This document shows, in pieces, positions 10,918 through 21,400 of a stretch of DNA of 64,000 nucleotides. The stretch lies in the NCBI GenBank assembly GCA_947396885.1, contig OX377204.1:23071706-23135705 (forward strand), in the 5' to 3' direction. Numbering within the stretch: the first letter of the stretch is position 1; each line of letters begins with the position of its first letter. The notes beneath the pieces are model-generated. The model saw only the letters and a list, made by a program, of their open reading frames with translations. It had not been told where the DNA came from and searched no databases. Made by a program: the position numbers and the translations under genes. Source of the DNA: Heligmosomoides polygyrus polygyrus (Eukaryota; Nematoda; Chromadorea; Rhabditida; Heligmosomidae).

Positions 10918-12913
10918 GATCCTGGCCCGACCACCCTCAAACGGGAAGTAACCTGCTGATGTCGACGGATTTTTCAGAAACGGACGTCGGATTCCTAATC
11001 AGCGGCCCAAATAACGCCTAGACGATTTTGGACGATGTTTGCACGACGAAATTTGGCCAATTTCGAAAATACCGGTTTTCGATGACGTCATCGCCCGCGC
11101 AGCTCTGCCTAGGGCGCCCACGTCCTCGATATTGTCAAAAAATCGATTTTTTTGAAAATGTCGAGAGTGAAACCATTCGATAGAGCTTTTCGTTATAAAA
11201 AAAAACAGTGTTACCGTGAGTGTCGGAAACCCAAATATGGGCAAGTAAGAGGGCAGGATACTTCAACCGCCGCCCTAAAACAGCAGATGGGGCTAAGGCA
11301 GTTTAGGCAGCTGAGAAGTTCTGAGCCCGTCACCGTAAAGTACCTTGAGCGCTCTGTTGGCATACGCTTCTTGAGGCCGTTAGCTCGCCGCGTCTTCTCA
11401 CAGTGGTCCACCGAAATCGGAAAAAATGCGTCACGCAAGCCTCTCCTGCATATTCGCGCCGCTGTTACTTCGTCCACTCACAAGCTATATCGATGTTCTT
11501 TAGCATGCTATTAGAGCGTTTTACTGGCTACAAAAGCAACGCGTTGCAGCCAGATCGATTTGATCTCGACAGAGTTACTGCGCTCCGAATACGCCCTTGC
11601 GTCCTATTTGGCAAGACGAGAGTCGATGTTCTCCGCGCTTTTATTCGCCCAGATCACAGTTCTCGATACTGCTAGTAACACCGTTGAAATCAGCAGGAAA
11701 AGTTCTATCAAATGGTATCAAGCTTGGCCAATTTCGAAAACATCGATTTTCGATGACGTCATCGTCCGTCTGCGACGGCCTGGAGCGGTCTCGTCCTCGA
11801 TGCGAAATTGTCGAAAAATCGATGTTTCCATAATCGGCCGGAATTGACACCATTCGATAGCGCTTTTCACGCTGAACAGAGCAGTACCATTGCGAGTGTC
11901 AAAAACTCAAATCTGGGCGTGCAAGAACTCAAGAAACACTAACCGCTATCTTCCGCCACTCTAAATTGGCAGATGGGGCTAAGGCACTTCAGGAAACTAG
12001 GGAGTTCTGAGCAAGTCATCATAAAGTACATTAATTGCACTGCTCGCCTACGCGTTTGTAGGCCGTTAGGTCTACGCGTCTTCCTGCAGAGGTCGTCTGA
12101 ATTTCGAAAAAATCGTGTAACACAAGGCTAACCTGCATATTCGCGCCCCTGTAACTTTACCTAATCATAAGCTACACCGTTCTACGTTAGCCTACTACTA
12201 CAAGGTTTCACTGCCTACAAGACCCACGAGTTGCAGCCGAAACGATTCGGACCTGACAGAGTTATTGCGCTCCGAACACGGCCGCGTGTGCAATTTGCAA
12301 GCGGTGGCTCCCACTCGATTGATAGGTTCGATGACGTATGCATTGTTCACGGCGCACTCTAAAGGCTCGCTGGACAGTCCTAGAGCAATTCCTAAGTGAG
12401 GCGACTGCAAATTTGTGATAAAACTCCCCAAACGCTCACTCTGCAAGTCGTCGCGCCCACTCGATTGGTAGGTCCGATTCTGTATGCATTGTGCACGGCA
12501 CACTCCAAAGGCAAGCTGGACAGTCTTAGAACAATTCCTCAGTAAGACGGCTGGAAATTTCGGAAAAAAAGTCCTCAAACACCCACTCTACAAGCTGTCG
12601 CGCCCACTCGATTGATTCTGTCGGGCCTATATGCATTGTTCAACTCTACTGAGATTTATATACCAAAAGATAGAGCTTGAGCTGCTGAGTTCAAATATAT
12701 GTTTATTTTCGCAAGTACTCGGGTTCTAAAGAAGTTATTCAAAAAGGCCGCTTTGGAACGCTCCAAAGCGGCCTATGTTGGCCGGCGCGGCTTTTTCGGC
12801 CAATGACCAAAAGACATGTCCGGTACTGTATATTGCATCTAAATATGTGGCTTCTGGAAGTGGGGCTTTCTTTGATGAAGGAACGCTTAATCTTCTCACA
12901 GTGGAAGCAGCTG

Positions 12914-12919
12914 TTTATT
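12914..12919 (-). terminator. Polyadenylation signal of the cysteine-rich gene
   Basis: AATAAA on the minus strand, suitably placed after the stop codon at 12991. Confidence 0.4.
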
Positions 12920-12990
12920 CCTTCGATTTAATCATAAAAAACTCCTCCTCGAAATAACCATGTTCTCTGATTAACTGCACCGGAGGGCTC

Positions 12991-13167
12991 TCAGGAAGCT
13001 GAGCAGAGGACTCTCATGCAGTTGCAAGAGCAATAGGCACCGTGACTATGGCAATACCCTTTGCAGGTGTCGTCCTTGCCGCAGCAGTCGCCGCTCTCGC
13101 ATGTTCTGCTTGGTCCCCAAGGATTGCCGTCACTCGTTAGGGCCTGTACCCATCTCCGCTGCTGAGC
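12991..13167 (-). CDS. Last exon of a cysteine-rich, probably secreted peptide
   Basis: On the minus strand an acceptor (aaaatagcag, plus 13168-13180) opens a 59-codon frame ending in TGA at 12991-12993. The C-terminal ~33 residues hold nine cysteines with spacing C-x4-CC-x5-C-x3-C-x6-C-x-C-x-C-x4-C, following a WGPSRT segment. AATAAA lies on the minus strand at 12914-12919, about 75 nt past the stop. The density and doubled CC suggest a disulphide-knotted extracellular peptide; I do not recognise the family. No signal-peptide exon was found upstream (>13180). The odd number of cysteines means another may sit in an upstream exon. The big palindrome ends about 160 bp beyond the stop. Confidence 0.45.
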   Translation of the reverse strand, partial: AQQRRWVQALTSDGNPWGPSRTCESGDCCGKDDTCKGYCHSHGAYCSCNCMRVLCSAS

Positions 13168-13503
13168 CTGCTATTTTTAGTCCACATTTGTTTGCTCGAA
13201 ATGAGTAAATTACATCAACTAATCACCACTAACAGGCTCAGTCAAGTCCCCATGCACCGCACTAATCAACCAAACACTTTCTCTTTCTCGCCGACGCTGT
13301 GGATCTTTGCCTTCAGTGCTGCAGTTAAACGCATTGTATTTCGAATTCATTTACTCGTCACTTATCCTCTTCGAATTTTGGCAAGCAATTCACTTAGAAT
13401 GAATTTCTACTATCATGATTCGAAACATAAGCCAAAACAGTTTTTATCCTACGCCGATATTTCTCACTTTTCTTAGCTGCAAGATTTAAAAAGTAATCTC
13501 CAG

Positions 13504-13578
13504 CGTTCTCCTCTTGACACACCCCCCATATTGTGAATTGCTAGATTCACAATATGGGGGTGTGTCAAGAGGAGAACG
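13504..13578. repeat. Near-perfect hairpin, ~34-bp arms
   Basis: cgttctcctcttgacacac... reads back as ...gtgtgtcaagaggagaacg around a ~7-nt loop (gctag). One arm has an extra C. It could form a cruciform or be a minimal MITE. Confidence 0.75.
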
Positions 13579-13632
13579 TGTTTCTCGTAAGGTTTTGAAA
13601 TGGATCTTATTTCGCAGAGCCAGAGGTTTCTA

Positions 13633-14893
13633 TTAGGTTGTTTCATAAGTCCCCGACGTTTTGTTTCAACGATTCACTGCAGATTTCGCCGGCGGTCTCT
13701 TGCATAGCGCTGCATAGCTTTCGAAAGAGAATGATTTGCTCTATCAGAATGTGTATTGCGTTTCTTTTCCCATCATGAATTTTGTCAATTTTTAGGTCGG
13801 TGAAGTGAAAAGTGAAAAGTGAAAAAGTAGCCATTTGCGCACTTGTTCTCTCCGCTTAGGTTTGTAATTTTTTGCGCAGTTTTTTCGAGCATTTGGAAGA
13901 AAATACTCTGTGCTACAAGAATAGGTGTTGGTCCTATTTTCTCACTTGCCCGTTACTGATTTTTAGGCCATCAAATTGGGACGTCCGAAGGAGGATGGTT
14001 ATTTTTGCCGAGAGCTCCCGCTCTGTGGTTGGACTTTTTGGGTTGGTGTTATATGTCATTCGAAAAAAAATGACCTGCTCTATAAGAACTTGTGTCGCGT
14101 TTGTTGATTTCTTTTGAATGTCAACAAAATGCCAAAAAGAGAAAAATCGTCTTCACCAACAACTCCTTCTCCTTCTTCAGTTGTTGATATTCGACAGAAA
14201 TCAGCGGGAGCCAATAAACGCGACACAAATTCTTACTGAGCAAGACATCCTCTTCCAAACGACGGTATATGTCGCGTAGGTGAGCAGCATTAGTAGGTGG
14301 GGACGCCTAAACCAATCAGACCGCATTGAATGGGCATGCCGTTCAGAGAGTGCGTATCCAGTCGATATCCTGATGGGCTAGCATGTGCTCGGGTGGGCTA
14401 TGCTTATTGGCTTATTGGCTGGCGGCTCCCACCTACCAATGCTGCTCACCTATGCGACATGTACCCAAACGACATATGACACCAAGCAAAAAGTCCAACC
14501 ACAGAACCGGAGTTTTGGTAAAAATTCGGACGGAAAAGTCGGAATTCCCAATTTGATGGCCTAAAAATCAGTAACGGGCAAGTAAGAAAATAGGACCAAC
14601 ACATATTCTTGTAGTACAGAACATTGTCTTCCAAGTGCTATAAAAAGCTGCGCAAAAAATTACAAACCTAAGCGGAGAGAACAAGTGCGCAAATGGCTAC
14701 TTTTTCACTTTTTCACTTTCCACTTCAACGACCTAAAAATTGGCAAAATTCATGATGAAGAAAGAAATGCAATACATGCTCTGATAGAGCAAATCATTCT
14801 CTTTCGAAAGCTATGCAGCGCTATGCAAGAGACCGCCGGCGAAATCTGCAGTGAATCGTTGAAAAAAAACGGGGGACTTATGGGACAACCTAA
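13633..14893. mobile_element. Palindromic mariner-type element without transposase
   Basis: Starts ttaggttgtttcataagtcc and ends with its inverse ...acttatgggacaacctaa, flanked by TA on both sides, as for mariner. The arms stay complementary for several hundred bp (13633-14060 with 14465-14893). The centre holds a second nested inverted repeat (14272-14455, ggtgagcagcattagtaggtggg and its inverse). The length (1261 bp) is close to a normal mariner, but no transposase frame is visible. Half a related element lies at 57056-57245. Confidence 0.7.
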
Positions 14894-15321
14894 TACTTCG
14901 CGCCGTAGTGAGCAGTCTAAATTCGATTCATAGGTTTTAGTTGGCGCTCTACTCCATCATCGCCTCACTTATCCTAGGATCTCGGACTTGCACCTGGAAA
15001 CACAAAGCTAATCATCGCATCTATAACATCTTTAGGACTTCGAAATCCAATCATGCTGAAGTTTACGTACATAAGTACATACATTGGGGCAAGATCTGTA
15101 ACTTCTCTGGTGAATTCCCAAGAATCGGCGCCAAGTTGGTATAGGCGTCGCTCGTACGAACGGTACCTCTGTACAAAGTGTTTGGATATTTGTTAACAAA
15201 AATGGATGTTTGCGTAAAACGTTCTGTAAGTGTGTGCTATTGTCTCTCGAATCGCCGTCATTTATCTTTGATTCGCGAATGGTGTTTGCTGTACTTTATG
15301 TGTATGTGACGAAGTATTCAG
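14894..15321. other. Upstream region of the serpentine receptor gene
   Basis: No gene or repeat recognised. It ends in gtattcag directly before the ATG at 15322, a possible trans- or cis-splice acceptor, so the receptor mRNA may be spliced-leader capped. Confidence 0.35.
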
Positions 15322-15480
15322 ATGGATGAAAACGAGCCGGAGGGTATGAGGGGTACCCTCCACATATCTCATGCGATAAGTGCTGTGGGACTGGTTGCTT
15401 TCTGCCTGGCCAATTATGCCATTTTTAAATTTACTCCTCGTAGCATGAGGACCTATTCAAGGTTTCTGCTAATCACTACG
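15322..15480 (+). CDS. Receptor exon 1 (N-terminus, TM1)
   Basis: ATG preceded by gtattcag; 53 codons; hydrophobic ISAVGLVAFCLANYAIFKF then TPRSMRTYSRFLLITT; donor gtcagt at 15481, phase 0. A SINE begins about 60 bp into the following intron. Confidence 0.7.
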
Positions 15481-18400
15481 GTCAGTCATACATTTTCATT
15501 CTCCATAGAAAAATCTTTTCACTGTACTTATCACAGTTTGGCGCGAGGAGCGCAGTCGGAGGAGGCGCCGACTGTACCCGGTACCGGTTTTTTCTTTTTA
15601 GTTTTTTTCCTCCGATTTCTCCCTCCGGCCAAACAGAACCTCCAGCCCCCCAAGGGTATTAGCCTTGTCTTTGAAGGGGAAACTACTGACTTGTTCATTG
15701 ACCGGCCACCGTAAGTCACTGTTTGGCCAAATTCGCATTTAAATCGCCTCCATGACATCCAGTAAAAGTAGAGTGCGATCCACATCCCAAAAAGGGTTGA
15801 GTGGCGCCGTCCCTTATCCTTACCCTACATAGTGTACATGTCTACACTATGATAAGGATACGTTTAATCGAATGAACATGGAGAGCTGGCTTTGCATTAG
15901 GATCCGTCCTTCTGACATCTCTCTTCCAGTGGGGAGTAGAGAAAATAGTATAAATCTGGCTACGAAAAGCATAATCACACCCTATAATAACACGTCAAGC
16001 GTGTGAGTCACACCATCGATCGGCGCCGCCGCAGAAATTAGTCACAAAATAGGGGGAGAATGGGGGGGGGGAATTATGGCACGAAAATAGCGGAAACTAC
16101 CAGGCGCTCCATGTGTGGAAACTTAACCCCTGGTGGTAGTTTAAGTCACTGTACACGAATTTGAAGCTCGTTTGAAGCTTCGATAGCCATCAATCGATAT
16201 TGATCAAATTATCGATTTCTTCTGAGGATGTCGTTGAAGCGGTTCAAAGCTTCAGCCCTGGGGTAATCGCGGTCGCTGAACACGAATCTGAAGTTCGTTT
16301 TTAAAGTATCGATCGCTGTCCATCGATATTGATCAACTTACGCGGCACGAAAATAGCGGAGAATACCAAGACGTCTTCTACGTGACAGGGGATTTAGAAG
16401 ACCTACGAAATACGTCACATGACGTGCCTGGGGACTCAGAAGACGTGCCGAAGCCGTCGTCCAATGTGCCTGGGGATTCAGAAGGTGTGCCGAAGACGTT
16501 GTCCGCTAAGGGTGGATCATTGAGGGGGACCAGTACCAGTAATGGAGGACCGCTTCACTAAGACCAGTGGTGAGGAACCAACAGATCGCCCTATCATACT
16601 ATATACAGTACTCATTGTGAGCCTTTTGTACTCCAAGGTAGGGAAAAAGCTGAGGGTAAATATTGTGGGAAGTGGAAGTGGGGTAACCGCTTTATATCTT
16701 CCCATTTCGATTGGTGCTATCTAAATTCTCATACATTTTGCGTGGCTCCTTTACTAATTGCCTGGTTCTTCTTTCAAGATGAGAAACGAATAAGTACAAC
16801 TGGAAGGAATCTGTTAGAATCAAGAACAAAAAAATGCGTTTGTTTTCTACTTCTGACAGACAGCAAAGCAATTGTATGTTTCAGTCAGCTTAACTTTCTG
16901 TGCCAACACGAGGTTTTAGGTGGATCTTCATTTAGCAGGGCAGGGTTGACGTTTCGACTTCTCGTCGTCTTCAGAGGCCTGAATGTGGTGCATAAGTTTT
17001 CATTTGCGCTCTACCCCACCAAGCGCCTTGGCTACCCTAGCATTTCGGACTTTCCCCACGAACACAAGGGAGGGGCCAAGTGGGAGAAACGAACTCAACA
17101 ATTGGATCCACCGCAAGGGCTGATGTTCGCCCACGTCAGTAAGCCAGTAAGGACGAATGGGGCATACTGCACACCGCTGTCACCGACCGGTCCTTCTATA
17201 GTTCACAATGCGGCACAAGCGGCAGAAAGTCACTCGTAACAGAAAGACACTCATTCCGGTTGTTCATTACTGGATTTCTTGTAAAAATCCAGAATGCCTC
17301 CAACGCTCTCCTTGCCGAAATGTCTCCTACAACGGCCAAGATGGTACACTTCACCTCAAAGTCATTCCCGTTATGCGCATCAATCCTATGTTTTCCAAGT
17401 GGGCTGGTTAGCAATCCACGTCGTTTACTTGATAAATGTTCCCTCACACGTACTGCAAGAGCTCTTCCCGTTTCTCCGATGTATTTGGCGTTACATGCCA
17501 AGCATTCGATCTGATAAATTGCTCCAATCTTTGAGCAATCGCCTAATCTTCCACTTGAGCAAATAACGCAATTTTCAGAAAGACACTGTTGATCGTAGAG
17601 TCTATTCCGAACTAACTGCCGCTTAATGTTGTCGTTAGGAATGTTCACTAAGACGACGTCGTCCTGCAGTTGTGTCCTTACAATAGCTCTTCGAAGTTCA
17701 GCAGTGACTCTATCGGAGATGAACGGTAGGATGAGAGGCATCTTGTCTACACGGGATTTATCATGGGAGTTTGCGTGAGATCTTCTATGGCCACTTGGAA
17801 CCCTATAGCCGTTTGAAGTGGCTATATCTGAAGCCTGTCGTAAAGATTCTTGACGTTCGCTGGGGCCCGTACACATACCAACTGCCGTGCTGCTGACAAC
17901 AGCCCTCTTCACAGCGGTGGGGTGTGCTGACCTTGCATGAATCCAGATGTTTTTCGAGCTTGGTTTCCGGTACCATTTCACGCTAACCATTCCCTCACCG
18001 GACACCTTAACTTGCGTGTTTAGATAAGCGAGCCAACCATTATTCGGAGTTTCTTTGGTAAGTATAATGTACTGAGATTGCTCGTTCATTAACCTGAAAC
18101 ACTCATCCATTTCGGACTGTATGGATGTAACGATACAGCAATCATCTAGAAAATAGCGAAAGTAGAAAATTAGCGGTGAGCGGTCAAGCACCGGTTGCTC
18201 TATCCTACTCATAAAGCATACGGCAAGGACCGGCGCTAATCGTTGACCCATAGCCAATCCTCTTACTTGGGAATAATACGAACCTGACCATTTGAAGACA
18301 TTGCAATGCAAACATTCTTTGACTAGAATCATGATGTGCGCTTTCGACAATCCAAAGGTGTTTATGTTCCCCACATGCAAATCCAACATTTCAGATAGAG

Positions 18401-21400
18401 CCTGTAGGGATTCATCGTTTTGGACGTTGGTGTAAAGTGACGTGTTGGCAGAGAAAGTTAAACTGACTGAAACTTACAATGCCGAGGTTTGAAGAAGGGA
18501 GAAGTTGGCAGTTGTATGTATTTCCTTTATTGAACCGATTCAGCTAAGATGTTCAATCGCAAGCGGGGTGGAATAATTAGGCTGCTTTACGCAAAATTAA
18601 TGCAACGCAACGGTGACGAAGAGGACTGATTTGCTTTCAGTGTTCAACGTATAGCCACGAACTCATCGTCTGTCTTCTATTTACTCCTGTAGTTTTTCCT
18701 CCGGATCTTGCAGCTATAGGAATCGGCTTGCTTGGCAACTTCCACCCTTGTGCAGTGGAGGTTCTTTCGGTAAGGCACAATGTTGTTTTTGGTTTGCTTT
18801 TCGGACATTATTCTGAAGCACAAGCGAGCAACAGACAAAAAATCGTATAGAAGTTCAATAGCTTATTTAAGCAAATAGCTATTTCATTGCAGTACCATAT
18901 TAACATGTAAACACCTTTACTTGTAGACATAATCAATAAGTTGCCATAAAATGCTTGTGGGAATTAAAAAAGCGTTTTAACCAAAAGGAAGAAGATTAGC
19001 ATAACGTGGGTTGGGAGGGGACGTTCTGCCTGAAAGCGGCGCGGGCAAAGACGCGGGACAGTGCCTGCGGAGCCAATTAGCTTCGACTCGCGCAGTGACA
19101 CCCGCCGCTTCGCACTCAGCCAGACTGCCTTCGCCGCGGAGGCGATGCTGACCCAGCCAACTACAGGAGCCGACCAGATTTGGTGTGATTACAACCGGTG
19201 GAGGGATAGGAGGCTAAGACGGCTTGAATTGGCAGTTCAGAAATCTGAAATTGATCTGAACCCTACCATCTCCTATATTAGAAGTCGGAGCTCTATCAAA
19301 TGAGCCACGAAAGAATCTTGCCTCAATAACACTTACTAAAAAAATGTCAGGCGCTGTTTAACTTTCGTTAAATATCAGTTTTTATTTTGGACGGAGTAAT
19401 GATTTAGTTATGTCAGCCGAAAACCGTGAGAGAAGAAAAAGGGACTTTGGGGAGTGGAGCACAAAAGATGTCAAGAGCACTGGGGCCCTTGGTCGCTATG
19501 CTCAGCGAAGGTACTCACTCTCTGCGGAGGGGGGGGGGGGAAGTCACCTAATCCTACCGCAGCCCTGACCGGGAGACGCCTAGTGTCGTCCCGGGGAATA
19601 CGAGGAGCAGAAACTAGGATTGAAGACGTCGGGTCCAACCGACGGTAGAAATCCTAGCACTTGATGACGTGCTCACGACACTTCTGAACTTCTCTAAGCG
19701 AGAGAATGGACCCTTCCCCCACGAAAGTGCAGTTAGAGGATAAAACAGAAGGATAAAAGCAAAAAAGATGAGGCCCTTACGGCCAGACCGGCTATCCTGC
19801 GGCGAGGATGGAAGACCACTGTTCTGGGGACCCGGCCGCTGTGCGTGGTCCGACGCGGTGCGGTTCCCGCGATGACTGATCAATGCCGATCAACCCCCAG
19901 GCCTCGTTCGGACCAGGGGTGCACACAAAATTCTGTGCGTTAAATTTTTTTAACGAAATTTTTTAACGGAAAATTTTCGTTAAATTTCCGGTAAATCGTT
20001 AAATTTCGTTAAAAAGTACAATTAGCTGCAAAACGTTCTTTTAAGTAAAAAAAATCAAGGAAAACCTTATACGTTTCAACTTCATGAGGTCAACAGCTGA
20101 AGTTCAAGGGATGGAGTGTAACTTTGCGATATAAAAACAACAGTTCATCATCATCAAGCACAGAAAAATAAATAAGCCTTCAGTAACAAATTATCTACAG
20201 GGTGTGAAACAAGAGAGGTATGGGATTACCATGCAAGATGCTCACCGACAAGGCATCTTAAAATGTGCGATCAGGCAAAATCCGGAGTTCCACTTTTTTT
20301 TTGCGAAATCGTTTCGAGTGACTGTTCTACGAGCATATACAATCTCAATACCGGCATCACCCCATTAATTACAAAAATGATTTGATAAAGATACAATTAA
20401 AAGCCTACCAGTGGAATGTGAACACGTTGTCGAACGCACGATTTTCGAGTGCCCGGTGTGCGGGACCAATCCATTTTTTGCAACGACATCGTGTCACACG
20501 ACCCTACACTGCCGAAAAGGTTTCCTGCGTCATCAACGTGTTACCGTTCAGAAAAAGTAGCTTTCCTAATTTTTTATTAGCGTTTTCTAAAATTGTTTAA
20601 CACCAGACGTTCAGCGGCCTAACGGCCGCCAAACGTCTGGTTGGGGGCTTCACCCCCAAACCCCGAGAATAGAACACCCCGTCTAGGCCTTCTTACTCGC
20701 GTTACAGTGAAAAACTGTTTCTAGAGGAAAGCGGGACAGTAGGGCACAACCCATGTGCATCCAGAGACAGGAAAATAAATGTAGGAAAAAGAAATCCTCA
20801 CCTAAGCGGTACCCTTTATTGGTCCCCTTCACTGGTCCCATTAATGGTTCTTCCTTGACTGCCCCCACCCCATTTACAGCTCCCCCATTACTGGTCTCAC
20901 CTTCATTGATCCCCTCTTCACTAGTCTTCCTTTAATGGTTCCCCCTTCACCGGTTCCCCTTCACAGAACTTTCCCACTTCACTGGTTCCCGTTCGCTTCC
21001 TCCCCCCTCTTACTACCCCCCCCCCCCAAACCTCATCTTAGTGGTATTCTTTATTGGTCCCCTTCCTGGCTCCATTAAAGGTTCTGCTCTTACTAGTAGC
21101 CACCCCCCCCCCTCCTCCCTTCGCTGGTCCTCCCGCCTTTCACTGGACCCCGCTTACTGGTCTCTTCTTTAGTGGTCACCCATTACACGTGTTCGGTATC
21201 CGGACACCGCTTGCGCGACATAGGTGATACCTCCTCTGACCCAGACACCACTTGCATGACATCGGTGACACCTCTTCTGAACCGAGACACCCCTTGCATG
21301 AAATCCGTAGTAACTCTTCTGAGCCCAGACACCCCTTGCAAGACATCGGTGACATGTCTTCTGACCCCAGACACCCATTGCGCGACATCGTTGACACCTC

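Larger units (their letters stand above)
9026..12828. mobile_element. Giant palindromic (foldback) element, Tc1-like ends
   Basis: Positions 9026-10717 and 11136-12828 are near-perfect inverted copies (~1.69 kb each). The centre is partly hidden by a gap. Ends are CAGTACCGGACATGTC flanked on both sides by TA, as for Tc1/mariner insertions. Each arm carries a terminal hairpin (ggccgctttgg...ccaaagcggcc), subterminal ~147-bp tandem repeats and an inner gatgacgtcatcg module. No transposase frame is visible; the paired ORFs in the two arms are mirror images without family features. Related copies occur at 26.7-34.8 kb and a relic near 62.6 kb. Confidence 0.75.
16895..18480 (-). mobile_element. 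Penelope-like element, 5'-truncated, in receptor intron 1
   Basis: Minus-strand reverse transcriptase fused to a GIY-YIG endonuclease, followed by a tail with a hammerhead-like motif and ending cctaaaacctcgtg. The tail recurs at 36.7, 38.0 and 42.2 kb and the coding 3' end at 34.8 kb. The N-terminal part of RT is missing. Confidence 0.75.

Noticed and set aside
10588..11021. Frames running through the N gap
   Set aside because: Open only because N codons are unread.
9276..12578. Mirror-image 126-aa frames in the palindrome arms
   Set aside because: They are inverted copies of each other covering the ~147-bp tandem repeats. No family features; not genes.
12775..12957. 60-aa plus-strand frame after the palindrome
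   Set aside because: Begins inside the transposon arm. The other strand has a better-supported exon with a poly(A) signal.
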